Notes: a model not told the origin generated them from the sequence alone. Numbered from the stretch's first letter, positions 7,801-16,617 are shown. The stretch is DNA of 64,000 nucleotides from Sinanaerobacter sp. ZZT-01 (GCF_035621135.1 NZ_CP141728.1:2666001-2730000); one strand, 5' to 3'. Program-made: numbers and translations.

Positions 7801-9787
7801 AGCGGTCGCTACAGATGAAGTTGTTATTCAAGATGCCCTCAAAGCTATAGCAGAAAGTGCAGTGAATAACAATACAATTAACGTAACAGTAACCAAAGAA
7901 AGCTACACGGCGCCAACTGCCGGGACGAGCGCAGATCCTGCCGGAACAAATGGGAGTTATGTGTTCAAAATAACGGTTTCAAAGGGAACACAAATACGAT
8001 TTACCTCGACAAAGACCATCGTTATTGTAGCAACCCCTTATGTGGAAATACCAACTTATAAAATTATAGGGATTGTGCAGGATGGAAGCAGCAGCAATGT
8101 TCAGGATGTGGCAGTTAAACTTATGCGTGGCAATAATCAGGTGGGGCTATCGGTTCAAACCGATGCAGATGGCAAATTCACTATTGAGAACGTAGTAAAT
8201 GGTATTTATAATCTGGTGGTGAGTAAAAATGGTATTACCGTTACTACTCTTGTTGTAGTAAACAATGCGAATAACAGCCTTGAAAATGCAATCACACTTC
8301 CTAGTGGAAAGACCAATAGTGTTGTTGAAGTGAAACCTTCCACACCACCAATCGTTGTAGGTGGACTTGATAAACAATTTCAGACAACGGCTTCTGAAAC
8401 CGATAAAGGGGTAACTTCAATCGATCATGATGTAGTAACAAACGGTGGATTAGTTGAAATTAAGTTTATTGCCGAGAAAAAGGATAACACGGCAACAAAT
8501 GCAAGTGATATTTCAGTTACTGCAACATCAGACGGAAAAACAGTCGGCATCTTTGTTGACTTATTGGTATTAAAGACGGTGAAGGACAGTAATGGTGATG
8601 AAATTTCTTCACAATCTGCTATTCTTACCGAACTTCCAAATTTAATTGAAGTGCTGATTCCTCTTGATTCTTCCCTTCAAGGCAAGAGTAGTTATGTTGT
8701 TTACCGTTATCACGGTGCAAGTGTTGACACCATTACTACTACTGCAAAGGACGGTGAAAAAGTTGAACTTATCGATAACGGTACAGCCATCAAGCTTACT
8801 GTAAAAAAATTCTCCACCTATGCCATTGCATATACCACGCCAAGTAATCCATCAAATCATCATTCAAGTGGAAGCGGTACGAGTAGTAGCGTAGTAACAC
8901 CAACTATCACTGCAGAAACAAGCAATGACGGCAAAATTACAATTAGTAATGATAAAAAGACTGCTACTATCACGCCTAATGATGGATATGTGATAGCGGA
9001 TGTGATAGTGAATGGAAAGAGTATAGGAGCGACAGAAAAATATACCTTTACAGATAGCAACACGCACAAAATTACCGCAGTTTTTGTAAAGAAAAGTGCA
9101 CTTCCGTATTACAATCAAGAGAACCAAAAGATTTACATTGGATTTTCTGCGATTGCAGGCAATCTCTATAAATATGTTGCCCCTACTGGTGTCACCGTAG
9201 AATTCAAAGAGAATCCAAAAAATTTTACAGACAATACCATAGCGTGGGCAAAACCAAGTATTGACTTTGTGACGGAGCGTGAAATATTTCTTGGGACTGC
9301 GCAAGATCAGTTTGACCCAAATGAAAGCATGACAAGAGCCATGTTTGTAACCGCAATTGGGAGGCTATATGAACGATCTTACGGAAGCATTTCCGAAAAT
9401 GGAAGTGTTTCAGCAACGACCAGTTTCTATGATGTCAATGCAAACGGCTACTATGCCAAATATGTGGCTTGGGGCAATGAAAACGGACTGATTAAAGGCG
9501 TTGGAGAAAACCTGTTTGCACCTAACGAGAAGGTAACCCGTGAGCAAATGGCAGTCGTGATGCTGAATTTTGCAACCTATCTAAAAAAGACAAAGGTTGT
9601 GGACAGTTCACTTACATATGCGGATAGCACTAGCATTTCAAGTTGGGCGATTGACGGTGCTAAATACTGCCAGGAAACAAAAGTAATCACAGGCAGAGAA
9701 GGGGGGAGCTTTATTCCGCAGGGAAACGCTACAAGAGCCGAAGTAGCAGCGGTAATTGAACGGTTTATTAAAACCATTGTGGAATAG
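4814..9787 (+). CDS. Giant SLH-domain cell-surface protein with GLUG repeats
   Basis: A 1657-residue secreted, cell-wall-attached protein. A signal peptide covers about residues 1-32 (basic start, hydrophobic core, cleavage near PVFA). Residues about 130-330 carry five GLUG-type repeats of roughly 29 residues, each with a V-G-G-L-x-G and an N-C-Y-A-T-G motif. Residues about 400-585 are immunoglobulin-like strands including a T-V-T-A-E-D-G-T-K-K-E-Y segment. Two full 191-residue repeats and one half repeat span about 590-1075, then a carboxypeptidase-regulatory-like beta domain (1080-1150) and three SLH domains (about 1475-1520, 1537-1590, 1600-1650). SLH domains bind pyruvylated secondary wall polymer. 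GLUG repeats are found in adhesins and IgA-peptidase-like proteins. GGAG precedes the ATG. Its place behind an Agr-like pair suggests regulated display. Binding target unknown. Confidence 0.9.
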   Translation: MKKTKAKKILSLILVVAMTIGLLPQMAMPVFAASETAYSSGVSAGTSSAPVAYTISDEAQLATLATKVNSGTTYQYTTFVLQNDISLNAAWTPIGGTSYAFKGTFDGNNKKITQVKIGSSTTPESTLQYIGLFGNVDGGAIKNLGVDIAINSDYGSAYVGGLIGYSISTTITNCYATGSVTGGGAANVGGLLGYNQSDIITNCYATGSINGGGSAFVGGLVGGSSGATIKNCYATGGITGKKDAYVGGLVGWLKTTSIANCYATGNVVGGHTATVGGLLGYGESNPIKNCYATGDVIGGYSSAVGGFLGWVVGSSTITNAYWNSNANQSVNGIARTDAAKLGIGINTDSTTKMTSADMKDTAFVTTLNNNGSSISGASTWVPISEGYPTFYVPPIIITKPISIGTTAPVTGVAVADGTNTVPTGAIAPVITWSDDGTSYATASGSFAASTEYKTKYVYTASTGYEFDSTIAASDITVTNGGAVAVVLSNANKTLTITVTWPETASNACDITGFSFASPTVTGIITGTNIAVIVPYGTIITNLVPTIFISQKSTISPISGTGRDFTDPVIYTVTAEDGTKKEYTVTVTIAADPDIATVNDAKNAAENASYAEMNQTDAISEEAIKDALKSTATTAINDNGVTVTINKVNYTEAVAGTSADPVGTNGSYEFTITVSKGSQTQITEKKTITITATAFTGVSDVDAVAAAKTAIKDDTITVAFGADQIAKTAAVQSYVDGLLTGDAAGVTATVTFNSGTGEYDVVISKGSVEDSAIITMTITEDADPDIATVNNAKNAAESATYVDMNQAAAISEDAIKDALKSTATTAINDNGVTVTINKVSYTEPVAGTSANPAGTNGSYEFTIAVNKGSQTQITEKRTTTITATAFTGVSDMDAVAAAKTAIKDGTITVAFDAGQTAKTEAVQSYVNGLLTDAAAGVTATVTFNSETGNYDVSIEKGSVEDSTIITMTITEDADPDIATVNNAKNAAENASYVDMIQAVATDEVVIQDALKAIAESAVNNNTINVTVTKESYTAPTAGTSADPAGTNGSYVFKITVSKGTQIRFTSTKTIVIVATPYVEIPTYKIIGIVQDGSSSNVQDVAVKLMRGNNQVGLSVQTDADGKFTIENVVNGIYNLVVSKNGITVTTLVVVNNANNSLENAITLPSGKTNSVVEVKPSTPPIVVGGLDKQFQTTASETDKGVTSIDHDVVTNGGLVEIKFIAEKKDNTATNASDISVTATSDGKTVGIFVDLLVLKTVKDSNGDEISSQSAILTELPNLIEVLIPLDSSLQGKSSYVVYRYHGASVDTITTTAKDGEKVELIDNGTAIKLTVKKFSTYAIAYTTPSNPSNHHSSGSGTSSSVVTPTITAETSNDGKITISNDKKTATITPNDGYVIADVIVNGKSIGATEKYTFTDSNTHKITAVFVKKSALPYYNQENQKIYIGFSAIAGNLYKYVAPTGVTVEFKENPKNFTDNTIAWAKPSIDFVTEREIFLGTAQDQFDPNESMTRAMFVTAIGRLYERSYGSISENGSVSATTSFYDVNANGYYAKYVAWGNENGLIKGVGENLFAPNEKVTREQMAVVMLNFATYLKKTKVVDSSLTYADSTSISSWAIDGAKYCQETKVITGREGGSFIPQGNATRAEVAAVIERFIKTIVE
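6581..8040 (+). repeat. Tandem 573-bp coding repeats inside the SLH protein gene
   Basis: Units begin at 6581, 7154 and 7727, each with the codons for A-D-P-D-I-A-T-V-N. The spacing is exactly 573 bp (191 codons) both times. The third unit stops after about 105 codons. DNA identity is visibly very high between units 1 and 2 and lower in unit 3, which suggests recent duplication or gene conversion between the first two. Confidence 0.9.
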
Positions 9788-9818
9788 AGAAAAACGAACA
9801 TCAATTTATTTAGATATT

Positions 9819-9862
9819 ATAAGGACAGTCGTAACTTTTTAAATGAAGGCGACTGTCCTTAT
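9819..9862. terminator. Bidirectional terminator between SLH gene and tetR
   Basis: ATAAGGACAGTCG at 9819-9831 and its perfect complement at 9850-9862, with an 18-nt loop, lie between two convergent genes. A and T runs on the flanks are short. Confidence 0.75.
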
Positions 9863-9946
9863 TAATTTATGTTGCAATAATCTAGGAACAGGAGATTGAG
9901 TTGCCTACTGGTGAAGGTAAAACTAATTATCTTCAAATAAAAATTA

Positions 9947-10528
9947 TTAAAGTTTCAAAAGTCCATTAATCCCATGGAACACTAGCACACTGACATCATC
10001 AGATATTTTTTCAATTGCTATGCTACGATTAGAATTAAACCAGTTTTGATAAACAGCCAACATCCCTGAAATAATGAAGTCTGCAATTAAATTTATTTTA
10101 ACCTCATCTGTTTCGATTTGGTTTAATATAGATTCTTTTATTTTTTCCTTCAGTGAAACTATAATCTTGGAAATCAAATTAGAATTGCTGTCTGTTTTTA
10201 CTAGATAACCATAAAAATCCAAATCACTGTTTATAATGGTTGTTAGTTTTGAAAATATTATATACGGGTTCCTCATGTCTTCGTTTACGTTAATATCTTT
10301 TAAAGTTGCTTCAAAAGTGCAAACAATTTCATTCTCTATTTCATCAACAATCTGGTGGATTCCACTGTAGTAATTATAAAATGTTTTTCTATTAATATCA
10401 GCTTTATCTGCTATATCCTTAATGGCAATTTGATTAATATTTTTTTCTGAAAGAAGTTCTGCAAAAGCGTTACGAATTGCTTTTTTTGTTCTTATTATTC
10501 GGCGGTCGGTTCGTCTAGTTGTATTCAT
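9947..10528 (-). CDS. TetR/AcrR-family transcriptional regulator
   Basis: A 193-residue TetR-family repressor. The frame extends 52 codons further upstream, but the start is placed at 10528 because GGGAG precedes that ATG and the protein then begins MNTTRRTDRRIIRTKKAI, a normal family N terminus. The helix-turn-helix reads I-x-x-I-A-x-x-A-D-I-N-R-K-T-F-Y-N-Y-Y at about residues 35-55. The C-terminal ligand-binding half has the DUF-type form common in small Firmicute TetR proteins. It is divergent from the RND efflux operon, with palindromes in the shared gap, so it probably represses that operon and itself. The inducer is unknown. Confidence 0.88.
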   Translation of the reverse strand: MNTTRRTDRRIIRTKKAIRNAFAELLSEKNINQIAIKDIADKADINRKTFYNYYSGIHQIVDEIENEIVCTFEATLKDINVNEDMRNPYIIFSKLTTIINSDLDFYGYLVKTDSNSNLISKIIVSLKEKIKESILNQIETDEVKINLIADFIISGMLAVYQNWFNSNRSIAIEKISDDVSVLVFHGINGLLKL

Positions 10529-10574
10529 ATAATATCTCCCAATTTTATACATTTTTATGTGTTTATGTGGTATA

Positions 10575-10622
10575 TTGCACATTTTTTGTAATAAATGTGC
10601 AATTAGTATCACATAAGTGATA
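10575..10622. promoter_or_regulatory. Two palindromes in the tetR/RND gap (candidate operators)
   Basis: TTGCACATT (10575-10583) pairs with AATGTGCAA (10594-10602). TATCAC-ATAA-GTGATA (10607-10622) is a compact 16-bp palindrome of TetR-operator size. A partial copy, TATCACTTGTAGTATA, lies in the promoter just downstream. Confidence 0.55.
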
Positions 10623-10631
10623 TTGTGTCCA

Positions 10632-10660
10632 TTGTTGATAGGTATCACTTGTAGTATAAT
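10632..10660 (+). promoter_or_regulatory. Promoter toward the RND efflux operon
   Basis: TTGTTG at 10632-10637 and a perfect TATAAT at 10655-10660, 17 bp apart. It fires away from tetR and overlaps a partial TATCAC-type site. The leader to the adaptor gene is about 355 nt. No convincing gene lies in the leader. Confidence 0.6.
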
Positions 10661-11021
10661 ACACATATGAGTAAAAAATAACAAATTTGAACTATTTCTA
10701 ATTCTTGGGGGTGACTTTCGAAAAGAAAAAGATGAGATTAACTAATGTGGAGAAAAAAGATTAGTTGTACATAGTATTTTGTGTAGTGTAGCTGAGTAAC
10801 TAACCGGATATGCTATGGAAAATTTATTTCATGTAAAATGATGGGATTACTCTCAAATGCCCTTTCAAATACACAGGAGAATTTGTTTGTGGGGGCTTTT
10901 TTATTTGGAGTAAGTAATTTTTTTATTTATAAATGGAGTCAACTTCCTTTACAAAAAATAAAATTACAAGAAATAATTATGAGAGCATATGAAAATATGT
11001 CATTAAAAAGGAGAAACATAA

Positions 11022-12092
11022 ATGAAGAAAACAAACTTAATAGCAATACTTGTTTTTATAATTCTTTTAGTTGGATGCTCTAATGATAATACAGTACAAA
11101 CACAAAGTAAAAACGCAAATACATCAACAGTTAGTACAAAGGAGTATGACACTGGTTTGGATTATTTAGGAATTGTAAGAGCGAAAGATACGAAGAATTA
11201 TGCTTTTTTATCAGGAGGAAAATTAGAGGCTATATATGTTGAGGCAGGTGAAAAAATTAAAGCAGGAGATCTTCTTGCAAAACTGGATACTTCTTCATTA
11301 GAAATTGGTGCTAATACTGCTAGAATAAATGTCAATAGTTTGAAAAATTCATTGGAGACTGCAAAATCAGCATTAGATGCAACGAAAGTTTTACATGATA
11401 ATGGTGTTATTGCTGATAAAGATTGGGAAGCTCAAGAAAATCAATATGTTACGCTTGAAGGAAATTATGAGATTGCTCAAAATAATTTAGAACAGGTAGA
11501 AAAGCAATTGATAGATTCAACTATTTATGCAGATGAGGATGGCTATGTAATGGAGGTTCCATATAAAGCGGGAGAAATAATTGCTGCGGGATATCCTGTA
11601 GTCATTATGAAAGGTAGTCAGAAAGTAATTTCTGTAGGAGTATCCACTGATGATATTGCTAAGGTTACAACGACAAGTGTAGTTAAAGTTGATGGAACGA
11701 TTACTGCCAATATTGATAGCATTGGACAATATCCTGATGAAAAGACTAGAGCTTATACTGTAGATGTGGTTTTTGAATCAGATAAATATGAAATTGGTGA
11801 TATGGTAGAGGTGCAGATTATTACTGGAAAAAATAGTGGGTGTTTTGTTCCTGTGCAGAGTATTTTTAATATTGATGGTATTGATTATGTTTATGTTGTA
11901 AACAAGGAAGGGATAGTAAGCCGTAAACAAATTATTAGAGGAGAGTTATGTAACGATACGGTGCAAGTTGATGGAATTGAGAAAGGAACAGTTATAATTA
12001 GTGACGGAGTTAAAAATATAAAAGAAAATGATGTTGTTATTTTATCTAACTCCTTAAATAGCATAAACCAAAGTAAGAATGCAAGCAACTAG
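11022..12092 (+). CDS. RND efflux adaptor (membrane fusion protein), lipoprotein
   Basis: A 356-residue HlyD/AcrA-type adaptor. The N terminus MKKTNLIAILVFIILLVGCS is a lipoprotein signal with the acylated cysteine at C19, so the protein is anchored to the outer face of the cytoplasmic membrane. It then shows the lipoyl-like half motif (GGKLEAIYVEAGEKIKAGDL), a short coiled-coil hairpin (about residues 95-165), the second lipoyl half (TIYADEDGYVMEVPYKAGE) and a beta-barrel with membrane-proximal domain. AAAGGAG is well placed before the ATG. The RND pump gene follows after 19 bp. No outer-membrane factor is present, as expected in a monoderm. Confidence 0.9.
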   Translation: MKKTNLIAILVFIILLVGCSNDNTVQTQSKNANTSTVSTKEYDTGLDYLGIVRAKDTKNYAFLSGGKLEAIYVEAGEKIKAGDLLAKLDTSSLEIGANTARINVNSLKNSLETAKSALDATKVLHDNGVIADKDWEAQENQYVTLEGNYEIAQNNLEQVEKQLIDSTIYADEDGYVMEVPYKAGEIIAAGYPVVIMKGSQKVISVGVSTDDIAKVTTTSVVKVDGTITANIDSIGQYPDEKTRAYTVDVVFESDKYEIGDMVEVQIITGKNSGCFVPVQSIFNIDGIDYVYVVNKEGIVSRKQIIRGELCNDTVQVDGIEKGTVIISDGVKNIKENDVVILSNSLNSINQSKNASN

Positions 12093-12111
12093 GGAAGATA
12101 GGGGAATAAAT

Positions 12112-15100
12112 ATGAAGGAAAATTTTATAAATAGTTTTGTAAATAGTATTATTAATAAAAAGAATATCGTTCTAATCGTTGTGATTGCTATAATTGTAAG
12201 TGGTATTTTTAGCTATATATCGATACCAAAGCAACATTTTCCAGAAGTTGTATTACCTGTAGCCGCTATTAGTGTTGTATACCCTGGAGCATCGGCAGAA
12301 GACATGGAAGAGCTGGTGACCAAAAAATTGGAAGAGACAGTTCGGCAAACAGAAGGTTTTGACTCTTGTACATCTACTACTATGAATAGTGTAAGTGCAG
12401 TTATGGTTTCTTTAAGTATGGATATTAGCCAAAAAGAAGTAGACGAAAGTTTTGATGATTTAAGAAATCGTTTAGAAGAATTAAAAGAAACTTTACCTTC
12501 AGGAGTGACATCCGTGTCAATTGATACAAACGTCATGGATACAGCAGGTATGATTGTGGCTGTCACAGGCAGTGATGTGAGTGGTGACGAACTAGCACAG
12601 AGAACGGATGATTTGAAAAATCAACTGGAACTTTTAGATGGCGTTCGTAAGGTAGAGGTCTACGGCCAGCGGAATTCACAAGTAAAAGTCCATGTACATG
12701 CGGCACAATTAAATAATCTTGATATATCACTCTCGGAAATAGCAAATATTATTGGAGCACAAAATAGTATTATACCAATAGGGGATATTAATATTGATGA
12801 TAGTATTATGACTGTAAATTCAAATGGAAAATTTGAAAGTTTGGATGAAATCAAAAATATTGTTATTGGTCAATCAGAGGTGGGGACAATTACTCGACTT
12901 TCTGATATAGCAGATATTCAGATACAAAACCCTGAAGACAGCGCTCATTATACATACAATAAAAAGGATTCTAATTTAATAGCTTTGTATTTTGATTCAG
13001 GGATAAATGTAGTTAATTTCGGAGACTCTATACGTCAGTGCATTGGGCAGTATCGTAATTATATTCCTTCAAATATTCAGGTGCATGAGGTGTATTTTCA
13101 ACCGGATGTGGTATCGGATGCTGTAAATAGTTTTATTTGGAATTTATTAGAATCTATTATCTTGGTTCTTATTGTTGTTATGTTAGGAATGAACTTTAGA
13201 AATGGTTTAGTTGTTTCAGTCGCAATTCCACTGTCTATTCTAATTAATTTTATTGTGATGAAACTCATGGGGACTGAAATCCAGTTTGTTTCGCTGGCAG
13301 CATTGATTATTGTGTTGGGAATGTTGGTTGACAATGCAATTGTGATTAGTGATGCCATCCAAACAAATCTAGATAATGGGATGGAAAGAAAAAATGCAGT
13401 AATTGAAGGAACGAAAAAAATGATTATGCCAGTGTTTATATCCATGCTTACAACAGTGAGTGCATTTGCCTCCCTGCTGGCATTGTCTGGCGCGTACCGC
13501 CAATTGGCATTTACTTTACCAGTGGTAATTATTACTTGCTTAGTTGCTTCTTTTTTTGTATCAATTGCGGTTACTCCACTTTTTTCATATTTATTTTTAA
13601 AGCCATCTAAAATAAAAAAAGATAATTCTGGAAAATTAGTTTCTATGTATGACTACATATTTCAAAAGGCTTTTAGGAATAGAAAACGCACCATTCTGAT
13701 AGCATTGGTATTCATGGTTGTATGTGGGCTAACCTTATCAATTATTGATATGCAGGTAATCCCAAAAGCATATAAAGATGTAGTAACCATTAATGTAAAA
13801 GGAAATGATGAAAATGATATTGAAAAAACAGCGGCTCTGATACATGAAATTGAAAAGATTTTAGACAAACAACCGGAGACAAAATATTATATGTCTGGAA
13901 TTGGAATAGGAATTCCAAGATATGATTATTCGATAATGCCAAAGGCGACAGGAAATAATGTAGGGGATATTTTTATTAGAGTTGATTTATCCAAGGGTGG
14001 AAGATTTCATGAAACGAATGAGATGGTTGACTTCTTGCAAAATGAGATAGATTCTAATATTAGTGGAGGAAATGTTTTAGTTGATGAACTAGGTATCATT
14101 GCTTTTACATCAAAACCACTTGAAATGAAGATTTATAGTGATGATTTGGATGATTTGAATCAGTCTGCGGAAAAGGTAGCCAGCCTTATGAGACAGTTAG
14201 ATGGAACCAAATACATAGATGCAGGACAAGAGTTTGCTACTTATAATTATTATGTTAATATGGATACGAAAAAACTTAATAGTTTTAGTCTTACAAAAGC
14301 AGAGGTTCAAAATGAATTGAGTATTGCGTTGATGGGAAGAAATGTTTCTATCTATCGCAATGAAGGGAAAGAATATGAGCTTGTATTGGATAGTGATATA
14401 GAAAGCCAGAATGCATTAAAGAATTTTCGAATAAAATCTTCTGTTAACCAAAATAAGTATGCCCTCCAGCAATTCACAGATGTACAGTTAAATCCAGAAA
14501 TGAGTACTGTAACAAGAATTGATGGACGAAGGGGAAGGGCTGTAGGGTGTTACTACAGGTCAAAGTACAGTGACATTACACTTCAGACAAAATTGGAAAA
14601 GATGCTAGAAAACACAGAGTTTCCAGATGGAGTAACCTTGGAAAGATCAGGAATGAAGCATGATTTTATGGACGTATTGACTTCAATTGCAGAAGTTGCA
14701 GTTCTTTCCATAGCAGTTATCTTTATGATTTTATTGTTTAAATTTAATTCTATAAAGATTCCATTTTTTATTTTTACATCGGTTCCTTTTGGAATATTAT
14801 CTGGGGTAGCAGGGTTATTTATTACAGGTGAGCGTTTGACCTTTTTTGCATTACTAGGTGCGGTAAGCCTCCTTGGCTGTGTACTGGCTAATGCTGTTGT
14901 ATTAATTGAATTTATTAATGAAGAAAGAGCATTAGGGGCAACTGTGGATGAAGCTTGTCTTGAGGCAGGACGAAAAAGATTCCGTCCAATTCTTATGAGT
15001 ACTATGACAACTGTACTTGGATTGATTCCACTTGGTTTTGGCGGAAATGAACTATTTGTTCCTATGGCAAGATTGATGATAATAGGTTTACTTGTTGCTA

Positions 15101-15159
15101 TGATTATAAATCTAATACTGGTACCAATTATTTATGATATGTTTGAAAAGCAAACTTAG
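12112..15159 (+). CDS. RND-family (AcrB/AcrD/AcrF) efflux transporter
   Basis: A 1015-residue proton-driven exporter. The start at 12112 is chosen over an in-frame ATG at 12079 because AGGGGA precedes it and the earlier ATG overlaps the adaptor gene. Topology is classical: one helix (about 20-40), a large extracytoplasmic porter loop with the PGASAEDMEELVT segment, helices 2-6 (about 340-520), a second helix-loop unit (from about 530) and helices 8-12 at the C terminus. The helix-4 proton-relay region reads GMLVDNAIVISDAI, with one Asp followed by Asn where AcrB has two Asp, a common variant. Drugs, bile acids or surfactin-like lipids are likely substrates. TetR control is inferred from the layout. 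Confidence 0.92.
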   Translation: MKENFINSFVNSIINKKNIVLIVVIAIIVSGIFSYISIPKQHFPEVVLPVAAISVVYPGASAEDMEELVTKKLEETVRQTEGFDSCTSTTMNSVSAVMVSLSMDISQKEVDESFDDLRNRLEELKETLPSGVTSVSIDTNVMDTAGMIVAVTGSDVSGDELAQRTDDLKNQLELLDGVRKVEVYGQRNSQVKVHVHAAQLNNLDISLSEIANIIGAQNSIIPIGDINIDDSIMTVNSNGKFESLDEIKNIVIGQSEVGTITRLSDIADIQIQNPEDSAHYTYNKKDSNLIALYFDSGINVVNFGDSIRQCIGQYRNYIPSNIQVHEVYFQPDVVSDAVNSFIWNLLESIILVLIVVMLGMNFRNGLVVSVAIPLSILINFIVMKLMGTEIQFVSLAALIIVLGMLVDNAIVISDAIQTNLDNGMERKNAVIEGTKKMIMPVFISMLTTVSAFASLLALSGAYRQLAFTLPVVIITCLVASFFVSIAVTPLFSYLFLKPSKIKKDNSGKLVSMYDYIFQKAFRNRKRTILIALVFMVVCGLTLSIIDMQVIPKAYKDVVTINVKGNDENDIEKTAALIHEIEKILDKQPETKYYMSGIGIGIPRYDYSIMPKATGNNVGDIFIRVDLSKGGRFHETNEMVDFLQNEIDSNISGGNVLVDELGIIAFTSKPLEMKIYSDDLDDLNQSAEKVASLMRQLDGTKYIDAGQEFATYNYYVNMDTKKLNSFSLTKAEVQNELSIALMGRNVSIYRNEGKEYELVLDSDIESQNALKNFRIKSSVNQNKYALQQFTDVQLNPEMSTVTRIDGRRGRAVGCYYRSKYSDITLQTKLEKMLENTEFPDGVTLERSGMKHDFMDVLTSIAEVAVLSIAVIFMILLFKFNSIKIPFFIFTSVPFGILSGVAGLFITGERLTFFALLGAVSLLGCVLANAVVLIEFINEERALGATVDEACLEAGRKRFRPILMSTMTTVLGLIPLGFGGNELFVPMARLMIIGLLVAMIINLILVPIIYDMFEKQT

Positions 15160-15461
15160 AGTGGATTGGAGGAAGATAGAATTTCTTTAGTGGCATTGAT
15201 AGAGGCGGAATAAAGAGTCAGCATTTTTAGCTGTGGTAGAAATCGTTCTTTGATCGGAATCAGAAAAAAGATATTGAAGCATTTGTTGATTATACAGGAA
15301 CATGAATGAAACAAATATATAATTGTCTACACGAAGTGGCGCACTTGACTTGGAATTTACCTTAAACAATTTTCTTCTTGCGCCCTTTTTGTTTACTTGA
15401 CAACAATATTTAAACATGCTACTATCTTATTGTTTACTAGGAAACGATAAGGGGGTGCAAA
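15160..15461 (+). other. Gap between RND and marR genes
   Basis: No gene is supported. A minus-strand frame here lacks a ribosome site and family features. The right end holds the marR promoter and operator described separately. Confidence 0.5.
15397..15451 (+). promoter_or_regulatory. marR promoter with autoregulatory palindrome
   Basis: TTGACA (15397-15402) and TACTAT (15420-15425) are 17 bp apart. The next bases form an inverted repeat, CTTATTGTTT (15426-15435) with AAACGATAAG (15442-15451), nine of ten pairs, covering the expected transcript start. This is the layout of a MarR self-repressed promoter. Confidence 0.65.
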
Positions 15462-15914
15462 ATGGAACGAGAAATGCTTCGGCAGTTTATGCAGCTTTAT
15501 AACAATCAAGATGTACTTAGCAATCTTATAAATAGTGGTTTAAATTCACGATATAGTAATTCAGAATTGCACTGCATTGAAGCTATCGGAAAGCTTGAAC
15601 GCCCAAATGGAGTGCAACTCGCTACGCTTCTATCGATGACTAGAGGTGCAGTTACAAAGCTAGCTAAGCGCTTACTACAGGATGGTCTTATAGAACGTTA
15701 TGCTCTTTCTGATAATAAAAAAGAAATCTACTATCGATTGACCGCTATAGGCGAGGCTCTGTTTAAGGAACATGAGGTTGCTCATACAAAATGGGAAGAA
15801 CGAGATATTGCTTTTTTATCTTCTGTTCCAATAAAGGAACAACAAGTAGTACTCGAATTTCTACAAAAATTTAATAACTATCTACAAGCAAAAATACAGG
15901 AGGAATCTCTATGA
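15462..15914 (+). CDS. MarR-family transcriptional regulator
   Basis: A 150-residue winged-helix dimer of the MarR family. The recognition region LATLLSMTRGAVTKLAKRLLQDGLIER (helix 3, helix 4 and start of the wing) and the wing KKEIYYRLTAIGEALFKEH are clear at about residues 50-105. GGGGGTG precedes the ATG. A palindrome at 15426-15451 suggests autoregulation. It overlaps the following cyclase-family gene by four bases (ATGA), so the two are one operon and the hydrolase is the likely regulated function. Confidence 0.9.
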   Translation: MEREMLRQFMQLYNNQDVLSNLINSGLNSRYSNSELHCIEAIGKLERPNGVQLATLLSMTRGAVTKLAKRLLQDGLIERYALSDNKKEIYYRLTAIGEALFKEHEVAHTKWEERDIAFLSSVPIKEQQVVLEFLQKFNNYLQAKIQEESL

Positions 15915-16480
15915 AATATGACTTGACAACACAAGTGGATGTGGCCTTAATGGAGCAATGGCTCTCCACCAAAGAGAATCGCCATCTAGCGACTGGACAT
16001 GTAGGTACACATTTAGATACCTATGAGAAAAGTGATATCCCATTAGATTACATTATATGCCAAGGGATACTTTGGGATGTTTCAAATATTGCAGAAAACC
16101 GTGAGATTTCTCTCTCAGATATTGAAAATTTATACATACCAGAAAATGCATTTCTTCTAATACATACTGGTCGAAGTGAAAAAGAGAAGTACGGTACAGC
16201 TGATTATTTTCGAGAGCACCCGCAGTTATCTAACGAGTTGATACAGTGGCTTTCTAATCAACCACTTTGTTTTTTGGGAATTGACTGTGCTGGAATACGG
16301 CGCGGAAAAGAGCATGAGCCTGCCGACAGAATGCTAGAGAAGAATGGTATCTTTGTTATTGAGAATCTTAGTAATCTTAATCAATTACGAAACACTGATG
16401 CCTTTCAGGTTTATACTCTTTGGTTTGATGATCCTGTCGCCACAGGATTGCGATGTAAAGTGGTGGCGGATATTATATAA
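15911..16480 (+). CDS. Cyclase family protein (kynurenine formamidase-like)
   Basis: A 189-residue member of the metal-dependent cyclase/kynurenine formamidase family. The signature H-x-G-T-H-x-D appears as HVGTHLDTY (about residues 31-38), and a second metal-region acidic/His block appears near LGIDCAGIRRGKEHEPAD (about 120-137). It is shorter than the usual 205-220 residues and starts directly before the first metal motif. AGGAGG is correctly spaced before the ATG. The four-base overlap with marR indicates translational coupling. Members hydrolyse N-formylkynurenine, cyclic amides or isatin-like aromatics. Isatin hydrolases share this fold and a MarR neighbour, but the substrate cannot be told here. 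Confidence 0.75.
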   Translation: MKYDLTTQVDVALMEQWLSTKENRHLATGHVGTHLDTYEKSDIPLDYIICQGILWDVSNIAENREISLSDIENLYIPENAFLLIHTGRSEKEKYGTADYFREHPQLSNELIQWLSNQPLCFLGIDCAGIRRGKEHEPADRMLEKNGIFVIENLSNLNQLRNTDAFQVYTLWFDDPVATGLRCKVVADII

Positions 16481-16617
16481 AAAAATCACCATCAGGTAAA
16501 CGATAAAAGGTGGCTTGGCTAAAAGAACAAAGGTAAGAAAGGTACATCGATATGACTAGAGTAAAAGAAAATATTATTTTTTAGTTTCTAAGAATATTAG
16601 AAGGGAGCGAATTTTTC

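Noticed and set aside
10838-11083. An 81-codon plus-strand frame in the leader of the RND operon
   Set aside because: No ribosome site, overlaps the start of the adaptor gene, and shows no family features.
15187-15417. A 76-codon minus-strand frame between the RND and marR genes
   Set aside because: No ribosome site or recognisable domain, and the end lies over the marR promoter.
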